Below the pieces are notes generated by a model. The model was given only the letters and a program-made list of their open reading frames with translations, did no database searches and was not told the origin of the DNA. Source: Thauera sp. 2A1 (GTDB lineage Bacteria; Pseudomonadota; Gammaproteobacteria; Burkholderiales; Rhodocyclaceae). Taken from it: DNA of 64,000 bases. Position 1 is the stretch's first letter. Each line of letters opens with the position of its first letter. The translations under genes and the position numbers were made by a program. The DNA lies in assembly GCF_009469595.2 (NCBI RefSeq), contig NZ_SSXV01000018.1:35227-99226 (forward strand), written 5' to 3'. This document shows, in pieces, positions 7,995 to 17,261 of this stretch.

Positions 7995-8996
7995 ATGCGC
8001 GTAGCGGTCGGCTTGGTCGTGGCATCGATTGTCGCGGCAGCCAGCATTTATTCCTTCTCACCGAGATCGGTTCCGCCCATGCGGGAAACCCGTATCCCGG
8101 CCGATACGATGCAGCTCATGGACATCAAGCAGAGCAAGGCCGGCACCATCGTCGCCGGCGAACTCGGCCTGATCCTGGTTTCGCCCGACGAAGGCAAGAC
8201 CTGGAAGCCCGCATCGGTGACGAATGATCGTCAGGCGCTGATCACCCGCCTCGTCTTCGCGGACGACAGTCATGGCGTCGCCCTCGGCCAGGAAGGCTGG
8301 ATCCTGCGCACCGACGACGGCGGGCAGAACTGGACGGAAACCGCATTCACCGAAAAGAACGGCGAGCCGCTGATGTCCGCCGCTCGCCTGCCCGACGGCG
8401 ACTGGCTCGCCGTCGGCGCGTTCGGGCAGGTGTTGCGTTCGAGCGACGATCGCAACACCTGGCAACCGGACACGCTGCCTGGCCTGTCGGACTGGCATCT
8501 GAACCAGATCTCCAGCTCCGCGGACGGGAAGCAATGGATGATCGTCGGCGAGAACGGCACCGTACTGCGCTCAACCGACAGCGCCCGTTCATGGGAAGCG
8601 GTGGAGCCGTTTTATCACGGCTCCCTGTACGGCGCCGTCCACCTCGGCGGAAACCGCTGGGTGGCCTACGGCATGCGCGGCAAGGCCTTCTTCTCGGACA
8701 ACGCTGGCCAGACCTGGAGTGCAGCCCAGATTCCGGCGCCGGTTTCGCTCTACGGCCACACCCTGACGGCGGGCGGCGAACTGCTTCTCGTGGGCCAGGG
8801 CGGCGTCGTGCTGAGCAGCAAGGATGGCGGCGCGCATTTCGCCATCGAACGCCGCGGCGGCCGCGCCAGCCTCACCGGGATTCTCGTCAAGCGTGACGGT
8901 GAATGGCTGATGTCGAGCGACGGCGGCCTGCGTACTTTCGCGCCGAAGGCCAATGAAGCCGGTAACAATCAACCCACGAACAAGGGAGCAGCCTGA
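7995..8996 (+). CDS. YCF48-like beta-propeller protein, membrane-anchored
   Basis: 333 residues from ATG 7995, chosen because AGGAGG lies 6 bp upstream; the open frame extends further 5'. An N-terminal hydrophobic segment (VAVGLVVASIVAAASIYSF) is a signal anchor or signal peptide, so the protein acts in the periplasm. The rest holds about six propeller blades recognisable by G-x-[IV]-L-x-[ST]-x-D-x-G-x-x-W repeats (GLILVSPDEGKTW, GWILRTDDGGQNW, GQVLRSSDDRNTW, GTVLRSTDSARSW, GKAFFSDNAGQTW). YCF48 is named for a photosystem II assembly factor. In heterotrophs these genes accompany RND permeases and DUF1302/DUF1329 proteins, as here. It overlaps the permease gene by 1 bp. The molecular role is unknown. 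Confidence 0.85.
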   Translation: MRVAVGLVVASIVAAASIYSFSPRSVPPMRETRIPADTMQLMDIKQSKAGTIVAGELGLILVSPDEGKTWKPASVTNDRQALITRLVFADDSHGVALGQEGWILRTDDGGQNWTETAFTEKNGEPLMSAARLPDGDWLAVGAFGQVLRSSDDRNTWQPDTLPGLSDWHLNQISSSADGKQWMIVGENGTVLRSTDSARSWEAVEPFYHGSLYGAVHLGGNRWVAYGMRGKAFFSDNAGQTWSAAQIPAPVSLYGHTLTAGGELLLVGQGGVVLSSKDGGAHFAIERRGGRASLTGILVKRDGEWLMSSDGGLRTFAPKANEAGNNQPTNKGAA

Positions 8997-11455
8997 TGAC
9001 CACTGCCCACACCATCAGCCGGACGGACGCGCTGGTTGCCGTTCTCGCGCGCATGCTCATCCAATGGCGCAAGCCGCTCGGAGCCTTCTTCCTGCTGCTG
9101 ACCCTGGGCCTGGGCTATTCGGCACTGAACACCCGGCTCGATCCGGGCTTCAACAAGCTGATTCCGCTCAAGCATGAGTACATGGCGGCCTTCCTCGAGC
9201 ATTCATCGACGTTCTCGGGCGCCAACCGCATCCTCATCAGCGTGCAGTGGAAAGGAGACGGCGACATCTACAACGCCGAGTTCCTGCCCATCCTGCGCAA
9301 GGTGAACGACGAGGTCTTCTTCACGCCGGGCGTCAATCGTGCGAGCGTGCGCTCCATCTTCACGCCCAACGTGCGCTACATCGAAGTCACCGAGGAAGGT
9401 TTCAACGGCGACGTCGTCATTCCCGCCCGCTTCGAGGCCAACGAGGCCGGCCTCAACCAGGTCCGCGCCAACGTCGCAAAGGCCGGCGTCGTCGGCCGGC
9501 TGGTGGCCAACGACCTGAAATCCGCACTGGTCCAGGCGGACCTGCTCGAGATCAACCCGGAGACCGGGCAGAAACTCGACTACGCGGAGGTGGCCCACAA
9601 GCTCGAGGCCATCCGGAGCCAGTTCGCCAGCGACAAGGTCGACATCCAGATCGTCGGCTTCGCCAAGGTGATGGGCGACGTGATGGAAGGGCTCACCACC
9701 GTGGTGATGTTCTTCGTCATCGCATTCGCCATCACCGCCCTGCTGCTGTGGCTATATTCGCGCTCGCTCAAGCTCACCGTGCTCGCACTGGCGGTGGCGC
9801 TGCTGCCGGTCATCTGGCTGCTGGGCATCCTGCCGCTGATCGGCTACGGCGTGGATCCGATGTCGGTGCTGGTGCCTTTCCTGATCTTTTCCATCGGCGT
9901 GTCGCACGCGGTCCAGATGACCAACGCCTGGAAGCAGGACGTGCTCGCCGGCGCCACGGCGATGGAGGCGGCCGAAGGTGCGTTCCGCAAGCTCGCCGTA
10001 CCCGGCATCATGGCCTTGCTCGCGAACGCGCTCGGCTTCATGGTGATCATGCTCATCGACATCCCCATCGTGCATGAACTGGGCCTCACAGCCTGCCTCG
10101 GCGTTGCGCTCATGATCATGACCAACAAGATGTTCATGCCGATCATCCTGTCGCACCTGCACCTGGAGCGCATGGCCCTCGACCAGCCGGTGGACACCAA
10201 GGAGAAGCATCCGACCTGGTGGAAGGTATCGGCCCTGTCGGAGCCGCGTCCGGCGCTGGTGACCTTCGTGGTCATGCTGGTCATCCTGGGCGTTGCCACC
10301 CACTTCTCGCGCCAGTTGCAGACCGGCGACATCGGCAGCGGCGTACCCGAGTTGCGCGCCGACTCGCGCTACAACAGGGACAACGCGAAGATCATCAGCA
10401 ACTATTCCATTGGCATGGACGTGCTGTCGGTGTACGCCGAGACCTCCAACCTGAACGAGGCCTGCCTGAACTGGGAAGTGATGAACGCGGTGGAACGCTT
10501 CGACCTGCACATGCGTGGCGTCGACGGCGTGCAGTCGGTCAGCACCGTGGCCGGCATGGCCAAGCTCTACGCCGCCGGCAACAACGAAGCCAATCCGCGA
10601 TGGGAAGCCCTGCAGCGCACCGAATCCGCGCTGCGCACCGGCGGGCGTGCCGCCAACCCCGAGAACGGCCTCAACTCGCACGGCTGCAAGACGATCCATC
10701 TGGTGGTGTATCTGAACGATCACCAGGGGCCGACGCTCAAGCACGTCGTCGACGAAGTGCAGAAGTTCATTGCGGCGGACAAGACGCCCAACGTGCGCTT
10801 CAGGCTCGCCGGCGGCAATGCGGGGGTCGCCGCGGCGACCAACGAGGCGGTCGAGCGCGCCGAGGTGCAGATGCTTGCATCGATCTTCGCGTCGATCTCG
10901 CTGCTGTGCTGGCTCACCTTCCGCTCGTGGCGCGCGGTGCTGTGCGTGATCGTGCCGCTGATGCTGGTGACGATCATGTGCAACGCGCTGATGGCGCTGC
11001 TCGGCATCGGCCTCAAGGTGGCCACGCTGCCGGTGATCGCGCTCGGCGTCGGCGTGGGTGTGGACTACGGCATCTACATCTATGAGCGCATGCAGCATGA
11101 AATGGCGGAGTTCGGCTATACCCTGCGCGAGGCGTTCTATGAAGCCATGCGCCAGCGCGGCACGGCTGCCGTGTTCACCGCGGTGACGATGTCCATCGGC
11201 GTGGGCACCTGGGCATTCTCGGCTCTCAAGTTCCAGGCCGACATGGGCATCCTGCTTGCCTTCATGTTCCTGGTGAACGTGATCGGCGCGATCTTCCTGC
11301 TACCGGCGCTGGCCTGCTGGCTCAATGTTGGCCGCAGGTCGGCAAGCGGACGGCAGGCCACCTCGGTGGAAACCGGGAGCGCCCGAGCCGATGCCGCCAC
11401 GCCGCTCGACGAGCAGGCGATGCGCGCCGCAGCCACGCAGCCGCTGCATTCCTGA
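8996..11455 (+). CDS. RND/MMPL-family permease
   Basis: 819 residues in the two-fold RND layout: TM1 near residue 30, a periplasmic domain, a bundle of membrane segments (TTVVMFFVIAFAITALLLW and following), a second periplasmic domain, then a second bundle (MLASIFASISLLCWLTF, LPVIALGVGVGVDYGIYIY). The conserved GVGVDYG motif is that of sterol-sensing-domain-like/MMPL transporters, which move hydrophobic molecules using the proton gradient. The start codon overlaps the stop of the YCF48-like gene (TGATG), so the two are coupled. With the DUF1302 and DUF1329 genes it probably forms an envelope system for steroid traffic. The direction of transport cannot be read from the sequence. Confidence 0.85.
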   Translation: MTTAHTISRTDALVAVLARMLIQWRKPLGAFFLLLTLGLGYSALNTRLDPGFNKLIPLKHEYMAAFLEHSSTFSGANRILISVQWKGDGDIYNAEFLPILRKVNDEVFFTPGVNRASVRSIFTPNVRYIEVTEEGFNGDVVIPARFEANEAGLNQVRANVAKAGVVGRLVANDLKSALVQADLLEINPETGQKLDYAEVAHKLEAIRSQFASDKVDIQIVGFAKVMGDVMEGLTTVVMFFVIAFAITALLLWLYSRSLKLTVLALAVALLPVIWLLGILPLIGYGVDPMSVLVPFLIFSIGVSHAVQMTNAWKQDVLAGATAMEAAEGAFRKLAVPGIMALLANALGFMVIMLIDIPIVHELGLTACLGVALMIMTNKMFMPIILSHLHLERMALDQPVDTKEKHPTWWKVSALSEPRPALVTFVVMLVILGVATHFSRQLQTGDIGSGVPELRADSRYNRDNAKIISNYSIGMDVLSVYAETSNLNEACLNWEVMNAVERFDLHMRGVDGVQSVSTVAGMAKLYAAGNNEANPRWEALQRTESALRTGGRAANPENGLNSHGCKTIHLVVYLNDHQGPTLKHVVDEVQKFIAADKTPNVRFRLAGGNAGVAAATNEAVERAEVQMLASIFASISLLCWLTFRSWRAVLCVIVPLMLVTIMCNALMALLGIGLKVATLPVIALGVGVGVDYGIYIYERMQHEMAEFGYTLREAFYEAMRQRGTAAVFTAVTMSIGVGTWAFSALKFQADMGILLAFMFLVNVIGAIFLLPALACWLNVGRRSASGRQATSVETGSARADAATPLDEQAMRAAATQPLHS

Positions 11456-11473
11456 CCAGAACTCCCTCTCTTG

Positions 11474-11524
11474 GGCCGGTGAAGGCCGATGGCGACATCG
11501 GCCCTCCCGGCCTGTTTTTTTTTT
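11474..11524 (+). terminator. Rho-independent terminator after the RND gene
   Basis: Inner stem GGCCGATG/CATCGGCC (8 bp, loop GCGA), outer stem GGCCGG/CCGGCC, then TG and a run of ten Ts. It starts 19 bp after the RND stop codon. Confidence 0.85.
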
Positions 11525-11593
11525 GCGTTCTCTTTGCGGGAGCGAGGGCCGGTGGACTTTCGCGGACCGGCCGTTCGCCGATGTTGATCGATC

Positions 11594-12190
11594 ATGCACG
11601 CGGGCGTCCATATGCCCTTTTCGGTGCAGGGGCGCCAGATCCTTACGGATCTCCCCGTGATCCTGGCCGGCCGCATGAACAACCCCGATCTCGCGCTGCG
11701 CGCCATCGGGGAAGCCGCGGCCGACATCATCAGCCTCGGACGCCCGGCACGGACAGGCCCGGAAGTCGCCGACAAGATATGGGAGCAGCGTCGGAACGAA
11801 ATCCATCCGTGCATCTCGTGTCCGGAGGGGTGCGTCGGTCGAGTCAGCGCGTTTCCAGGGGCTGAGGTGAGCAGCGCATCTACGCGAAGTGTTCCGAGAA
11901 TCCGAAGCGGTACTGCACAGATGCCCGTGTCCAGGGCGCCAGCGCTGGCGCCGTGACGTTCCTCGTCCAAGGCACTGCGAAGCGGGTTGAGGCCGACACA
12001 ATCGGCGGGGCCATCGGCTACACGGCCGAACAGGCGCCATGGCAGGCGATCGAAGACTGCCCGGTTCCCGGGTACCTCGTCGCCGCCGATGCGCGCAAGG
12101 TGTCGGACATCATGTGCGCCATCCACGACGTCTACGAGGTCGCCGCGAAGCTTTGCGTGGAACGCAGCAAGGAAAACGAAGCGGGAACTC
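11594..12190 (+). pseudogene. Remnant of a 2,4-dienoyl-CoA reductase/BaiCD-type flavoprotein
   Basis: Two pieces of one protein family lie in different frames. 11594-11865 encodes the end of the FMN TIM barrel plus the iron-sulfur start (VILAGRMNNPDLALRAIG, IISLGRPARTGPEVADKIW, HPCISCPEGCVGRV). After a frame change near 11870 the next frame gives the next cysteine context (KCSENPKRY). It then jumps directly to the C-terminal FAD domain end (VEADTIGGAIGYTAEQ, VPGYLVAADARKVSDIMCAI). The FAD/NAD Rossmann core between them is missing. So the gene has a frameshift and a large internal deletion and cannot be functional. An intact relative is at 58047-60179. Confidence 0.75.
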
Positions 12191-12268
12191 GGATGAGAGC
12201 GCATGAGGAAGCGCGGCCAGAGGCGGCATGCATCGAGGCAGCCCTTCCCCGAAACGGCGCGATGAACC

Positions 12269-12308
12269 AAAAAAAGGGCCAGCCAGTGCTCTAGGCACTG
12301 GCTGGCCC
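12269..12308 (-). terminator. Strong Rho-independent terminator after the DUF1302 gene
   Basis: A perfect 14-bp stem (GGGCCAGCCAGTGC/GCACTGGCTGGCCC) with loop TCTAG, followed on the minus strand by seven Ts. It begins 22 bp after the DUF1302 stop. Confidence 0.9.
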
Positions 12309-12329
12309 TGCATTCGAGGAGTCAGATCC

Positions 12330-13952
12330 TCAGAACGTGTACTTCGCGACGAGAGACACTTGGTCGCGGTCGGTCAGCAGGCGGTTCCTGACCGGGTCGG
12401 TGCTCGCATTGCCGAAATAGCCCAGGTAGGTCAGGCCGATCTGGAAGTTGCGGCGATAGGTCATCGTCGCACCGATGCTCAGGCGATGATCGCCTTCGCC
12501 CATGCCCAGGTTGCCCTGCAGCGTACGGCCTGCCAACTGGTGCGAGTAGCTGATCGGCACGCCCAGCTCCCAGTTCTCGATGATACCGGGATAGGTCAGG
12601 CTGAGCGTCGAGGCAAAGGCGAGACCATAGCTGCCGAAATTGAGGTCATCGGACAACGGGGTGAGACCGAACCGATTGGTCGTGGCCGTCGCACCCGGAA
12701 CGCGCCGCGCTTCCGGATTGCTCACGCTCGTGTAGGCAATTTCCGCAAGGAAGTTGGCTTGCGGCGCGAGGAAGGTCCGACCGAGGTTGACGAAGGTATT
12801 GATGTTCGTCTGCAGGACATCCGCCTTGGTCGCCGTCGGCAACTGGACCCAGAGCGGGGTGGACCGACCCAGATTCACCTTGGTATTCACCAGCGCGGGT
12901 GCATCCTTGCGATACGAGATTTCGCCACCCAGCGTCGCGATGCCGAAGCTGGTGCTGAAAGTCGCACCGAGCATCTTGATGTCGTCGAAGTAGTGATGAC
13001 GGAAACTCGGACCAGCCCGATCGAGGTAGTTGATGTCCACCATCGGGGCGCGATCGCTGTAGTTCAGATAGATCAGCCCGACCTCGGTCTCGTTCGTCAG
13101 ACGGTATTTGGCCCCGACGCCCCACTGGCCGGTCTTGCCCGGAGATTCTCCGGCCCGCCGTGGAACCGTGCATACCGGTCCCGGCGTCAGGCACACTGCA
13201 CCCGGGCCAACGACGTCGGACGTGCTCATGAAGGATCCGGGCGCGTTCACCAGCGTCTTGTGCCAGTTGTACTGCCACTGGGCCATCAGCGAAAGCTTGT
13301 CGTTGACCTCGTACAGCGCCGAGATCTGGTCCTCCGGCAGCAACTGGTCCTTCACCTCGGTACCCGGGATGCCGGCCTTGGTGCCGTCCGCCGGGCCTTG
13401 TGCACCCGAGATGCCGGGGATGAACAGCGTCTCGCCCCACGACACGACGTGCTTGCCGAGGCGGACCGTGGCGTGCCCTTCGCTGCCGACGTCGAAGCCC
13501 GTATAGCCATAGGCATCGAGCAGACGGGTGTAGCCGCCGTGATAACGCCTGGCGTCCCGCGTGAACTCGTCGGCATCGCCGCCGATCTTGTTCGGGAACG
13601 AGGTGCCGTCGTTGTCGTTGGAACGGTGGTAGACGTCGTCGTAGAAGCTACTGGCCGACACGACCAGGCCCGAGTCGCCCTTCCTCAGGCGGGTGTCGAG
13701 CAGCAGGCTGACGCGGTTCGACGTCAGCGCGCCCTTGTCGAAGTTGTTGTCGCCGTCGTTGCCCGACGCGTTCTTCCTCAGCACGCGGTCGCGGTCCTCG
13801 AGACGCGACGACAGGGTGTAGGTCGTCGTCAGCCGCGACTCGAACACCATGCCGTTGTCGAACGTGATTTCGTCGAAGGCCTGCGCCGGCGCGATCGTCC
13901 CCATCCCGATCACGGCCAGCGCGATCGGCTTCATCTGTTTGTGCAGCTTCAT
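12330..13952 (-). CDS. DUF1302 outer-membrane protein
   Basis: 540 residues from ATG 13952. It begins with a signal peptide (MKLHKQMKPIALAVIGMGTI, cleavage after APAQA). The rest has the alternating aromatic/polar strands of a beta-barrel (GFDVGSEGHATVRLGKHVVSWGE, YNWHKTLVNAPGS, VGLIYLNYSDRAP) and ends with an outer-membrane-type terminal strand (QVSLVAKYTF, C-terminal Phe). DUF1302 proteins are found beside DUF1329 genes in operons for hydrophobic substrates. A porin-like uptake role is suspected but not established. It follows DUF1329 by 28 bp. Confidence 0.88.
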   Translation of the reverse strand: MKLHKQMKPIALAVIGMGTIAPAQAFDEITFDNGMVFESRLTTTYTLSSRLEDRDRVLRKNASGNDGDNNFDKGALTSNRVSLLLDTRLRKGDSGLVVSASSFYDDVYHRSNDNDGTSFPNKIGGDADEFTRDARRYHGGYTRLLDAYGYTGFDVGSEGHATVRLGKHVVSWGETLFIPGISGAQGPADGTKAGIPGTEVKDQLLPEDQISALYEVNDKLSLMAQWQYNWHKTLVNAPGSFMSTSDVVGPGAVCLTPGPVCTVPRRAGESPGKTGQWGVGAKYRLTNETEVGLIYLNYSDRAPMVDINYLDRAGPSFRHHYFDDIKMLGATFSTSFGIATLGGEISYRKDAPALVNTKVNLGRSTPLWVQLPTATKADVLQTNINTFVNLGRTFLAPQANFLAEIAYTSVSNPEARRVPGATATTNRFGLTPLSDDLNFGSYGLAFASTLSLTYPGIIENWELGVPISYSHQLAGRTLQGNLGMGEGDHRLSIGATMTYRRNFQIGLTYLGYFGNASTDPVRNRLLTDRDQVSLVAKYTF

Positions 13953-13980
13953 TCTGCCTACTCCCTGAGAGTCGATTCGA

Positions 13981-15363
13981 TCACTGGCCCAGCGCACGCA
14001 AGGAAGCCGGCGTGTACATTTCCGGCGTCAGGTCGCCCTTGTTGAGCACGTAGCCCTTCTCGCGCTCCTGGATGAGGTTGAAGCCGACGTACGAACCCGA
14101 GTTCAGGTCGTGGTAGAACGAGGTGCCGGCCTGCCACGCATTGAGGTCGAACGCGTAGTAGTGGTTGATGAAAGCGTGCTGCCAGAGCTGGCCGCGGGTG
14201 TCGTAGTAATCGCCCACCGACGCCTGCCAGTTGTCCTCGTCGATGAACATCACGCGCTTGCCGAAGGCGTGGCGGTAGCCATCCTTCAGGTTGCCCTCGA
14301 GCACCCACACGCGACGCAGCTCATAGCGCTCGAAGTCCGGATTGGCGTGCCCCTTCTGCAGCAGGTCGGCGTACTTCACCTTGTTCGAGTGAATGCGGTA
14401 GGCGTTGGCCGGGATGTACATCTCGCGCTTGCCGAGCAGCTTCCACTCGTAGCGGCTCGGGTCGCCGTTCATCAGGCGGTCCTGGTCGATGGTGAGTTTG
14501 CCGCTGGTGCCGCCCAGCGGCGAATCGAAGCCATAGGTCGGAAGCTGACGAACACGACGGGTGCCCGGGTCGTACTGCCAGGCCAGGCGCTTGGCCTTGG
14601 CGAAGTTCACCGGCTCCTGCGAGGCGGTGAAGCTGCCGCGGTCGCGCTCGGGCAATAGCGTGCCCGAAAGGGAATAGGCCATCAGGCCTTCCATCGGCTT
14701 GCCCAGTTCAGTCGGCTGGGTGACGATGTTCAGGTTCTTGTTGACCTGACGTCCCCAGGTGACGCTGCCGTCCGAAGCCACGTCGGCGATGTCACGCACC
14801 ATCTCCTCGGTGTAGGCGCGGTACGGGAAGTTCATGTTGGCGAGCACTTCCATCGCGCTCTTGGGGATGGGGAAGCCGACCGGGCCCTTGTAGCCGGTGT
14901 AGCCCAGGCCACCATCGGTCAGTTCAGCCTCGAGGGCGTTCTTCTTGGCGACCTCGCAGATGGCGTCGGGGTAACGGAAGTCGCGCCGGCTCTGATAAAC
15001 CGGAATCCGGAAAGTGTCCGGATACTTCTTGAGCATGGCCTTCTGGCCTTCGCTCAGCTTGTCAGCGTACTTGTCCATGTTCGCCGCGGTGATCTGGAAC
15101 AGCGGCTTGTCGTCCGGATAGACGTCGACCGGATGCTGCCCGGTATGCAGCGAATACTTGATGCCCGGGGGCGTCCCCAGCCACTTGCCGGAAAACGGCG
15201 GGATGGTGCCTTCCTTGTTGCCGGCCGCCTCGGCACCGACACAGGTGAGTTCCTTGCCGAGCTTGGCGGCTTCCGCCTCGCTCACCTTGGCCGACACGCT
15301 TGTCGCGGCGAGCGACAGCGCGATCGTCGTCACTACGGGCACCCAAATCTGGGTCTTGGTCAT
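13981..15363 (-). CDS. DUF1329 exported protein
   Basis: 460 residues from ATG 15363, chosen because AAGGAGACG precedes it and the protein then begins with a clear signal peptide (TQIWVPVVTTIALSLAATSV, cleavage after SAKV or just before). The mature part shows DUF1329 features: PFSGKWLGTPPG, the tryptophan-rich RVWVLEGNLKDGYRHAFGKR and FIDEDNWQASVGDYYDTRGQ. The fold resembles LolA/LolB-type lipoprotein carriers, so it may ferry a hydrophobic compound across the periplasm. This is an inference. First gene of its unit, under element copy 4. Confidence 0.88.
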   Translation of the reverse strand: MTKTQIWVPVVTTIALSLAATSVSAKVSEAEAAKLGKELTCVGAEAAGNKEGTIPPFSGKWLGTPPGIKYSLHTGQHPVDVYPDDKPLFQITAANMDKYADKLSEGQKAMLKKYPDTFRIPVYQSRRDFRYPDAICEVAKKNALEAELTDGGLGYTGYKGPVGFPIPKSAMEVLANMNFPYRAYTEEMVRDIADVASDGSVTWGRQVNKNLNIVTQPTELGKPMEGLMAYSLSGTLLPERDRGSFTASQEPVNFAKAKRLAWQYDPGTRRVRQLPTYGFDSPLGGTSGKLTIDQDRLMNGDPSRYEWKLLGKREMYIPANAYRIHSNKVKYADLLQKGHANPDFERYELRRVWVLEGNLKDGYRHAFGKRVMFIDEDNWQASVGDYYDTRGQLWQHAFINHYYAFDLNAWQAGTSFYHDLNSGSYVGFNLIQEREKGYVLNKGDLTPEMYTPASLRALGQ

Positions 15364-15489
15364 TTGCGTCTCCTTCCTGGTGGGGATCGTTCTGTCCCGA
15401 TTACTCAAGCGTTGGGGATGCCACGGTGCCCATCTCGTTTCGACACCACTGCATCTGCTGCGCATTGTTTTTCGATCGCGGTTTCGCTA

Positions 15490-15507
15490 CATCGTCCGAT
15501 GGGACTA
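15490..15507 (-). promoter_or_regulatory. Cluster regulatory element, copy 4
   Basis: Minus strand TAGTCCCATCGGACGATG, a perfect consensus match, 127 bp upstream of the DUF1329 gene. CAATGC starts 22 bp after the element. Confidence 0.75.
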
Positions 15508-15539
15508 AGCCGCATGAGGGCGCCCAGGGGGCACCGCGC

Positions 15540-17240
15540 TCATCCCTGGCGGCTGGCCAGGAAGGCGCTGCGCACTTCGCCCTTCAGCAGCTTGCCTGCG
15601 GCGTTGCGGGGTAGCGCCACGGACAGCACCTGCACCGACGCGGGCACCTTGTACGCTGCCAGATGCGCACCGACGTGCGCTCGCAGCGCAGGCCCGTCGA
15701 GTGTCGACCCCTCGCGCACAGACACCACGGCAGCCACTGCCTCGCCGGTGGTCTCGTCCGGCACGGCGAACACGGCGGCCTCCAGCACGTCGGGCATCTG
15801 CAGCAGGCAGGACTCGACTTCGGCCGCGGCAATCTTCTCGCCCGAGCGGTTGATCACGTCCTTGATGCGATCGACGATAAACAGGAAACCCTCGTCATCC
15901 ACGTACCCGACATCACCGCTTCGGAACCAGCCGTCGCTCATCGAGGCGGCCGTGGCCTCGGCATTGCGCCAGTAGCCCTGCATGACGGTCACCCCGCGCA
16001 GCCAGATCTCGCCCGCCTCACCGGCGTGCAGTGGCCGGCCCTCCGGATCTGAAACCTGTACGTCGATGATCGGGGACAGCAGGCCCGAGCTGCGCGGCCT
16101 GTAGGCGAACAAGATGCCCGAAGCCGCGGCGCCGACGCCGTTTGATTCCGTCATGCCGAAGCCGATGCCGGACATCGAGTCCGGCCGGCGCCGCAGCACG
16201 TCGTCGATCGCGCGCTGAGGCAGGCCGGCACCACCGAAGCCGAGTGCCGCGAGGCTGCCGGTCTGCTGTGGATCGTCGAAGCCGGGCTGCGCCAGCAACT
16301 GCATCACCATGGACGGCGCGCCGTTGAACTGCGTGATGCGCTCTTCGCGGATCATGTCGATCGCCTGCGCCGGGTCCCAGCGCGGCATGAACACGAGCCG
16401 GCGCCCGTTGCGCAGCGAAGCCAGCAATTGCGCATGCAGTCCGCTGACGTGGAACAACGGCACCGCCGTCAAGGTCGTCGGCGGGATGCCGCGCGCCATC
16501 ATCGCAGCCACTGCGTCTGGCGAGGTCATGGCCGACATCGCGCCGATGTAGTCGATGTTGAACAGCGCCTGGCACACCGCGCGCTGCGACGACAACACGC
16601 CCTTGGCGCGGCTTGTCGCACCCGACGTGAAGAGGATCAGTGCCGGATCATCCGGACCGACTCGAACCGGCGGTGCCGGTTCGGCCCGCTGACTCGCCAC
16701 CGTTCGAAAGTCCGCGACACCCGCGGGCAGGTCGGCATCACTGGCGCACAGGATTCGACACCCTGCGACCCGGGTGTCGCCCCCGATGCGCGCCAGACGC
16801 TCACCATCGCAAACGAGAACGCGGGGCTCCACATCGGCCAGCGCATCGTGCAGCTCCTCGCCGAGGCCGAAGCTGTTGAGCGGCGCCGGCACCGCGCCGA
16901 TCAGGGCCGCAGCGACGAAGGCCACGGCCCACTCCGGACGGTTGCGCATGGCGATCGCGACGCGCTCGCCCGGCTGCACATCCCAGGCCCGCAACTGGGC
17001 CGCGACTGCATCCGCCTCCGCGAAAAAGCGGCTGAAAGACCACTCCTCGCCCAGGTAACGGATGAAGGGCTTGTCACCATGCACGCGCGCGCTCTCGAGC
17101 AGCGCCGGCAAAGTCTGGAAGGCATTTCGATAAACCCGCAGGGAACGGCCGCCGACGGTTTCCTCGATCACTTCGAAAGGCGCACCCGGCGCGGTCAGTT
17201 GGGCGCGGGTCCTGTGCGCAAGGTCGGAAAGCTGGGACAT
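15540..17240 (-). CDS. Acyl-CoA synthetase (AMP-forming)
   Basis: 566 residues, class I adenylate-forming enzyme. The AMP-binding P-loop is LILFTSGATSRAKGV, the A5 region is GFGMTES, A7 is WFRSGDVGYVDDEGFLFIVD, A8 is RIKDVINRSGEKI, and the catalytic Lys is near the C-terminus in PRNAAGKLLKGEV. It ligates CoA to a carboxylic acid. In this cluster candidates are the ring C/D propionate HIP (the FadD3 reaction) or a side-chain acid; the sequence alone does not decide. It is 21 bp downstream of the MBL-fold gene in the same minus-strand unit. Confidence 0.88.
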   Translation of the reverse strand: MSQLSDLAHRTRAQLTAPGAPFEVIEETVGGRSLRVYRNAFQTLPALLESARVHGDKPFIRYLGEEWSFSRFFAEADAVAAQLRAWDVQPGERVAIAMRNRPEWAVAFVAAALIGAVPAPLNSFGLGEELHDALADVEPRVLVCDGERLARIGGDTRVAGCRILCASDADLPAGVADFRTVASQRAEPAPPVRVGPDDPALILFTSGATSRAKGVLSSQRAVCQALFNIDYIGAMSAMTSPDAVAAMMARGIPPTTLTAVPLFHVSGLHAQLLASLRNGRRLVFMPRWDPAQAIDMIREERITQFNGAPSMVMQLLAQPGFDDPQQTGSLAALGFGGAGLPQRAIDDVLRRRPDSMSGIGFGMTESNGVGAAASGILFAYRPRSSGLLSPIIDVQVSDPEGRPLHAGEAGEIWLRGVTVMQGYWRNAEATAASMSDGWFRSGDVGYVDDEGFLFIVDRIKDVINRSGEKIAAAEVESCLLQMPDVLEAAVFAVPDETTGEAVAAVVSVREGSTLDGPALRAHVGAHLAAYKVPASVQVLSVALPRNAAGKLLKGEVRSAFLASRQG

Positions 17241-17261
17241 CGATCACTCCAATTCACTAAA

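Noticed and set aside
12228..14045. 605-codon plus-strand frame opposite the DUF1302 gene.
   Set aside because: No recognisable domain; the minus-strand DUF1302 protein has a signal peptide, barrel strands and a terminator.
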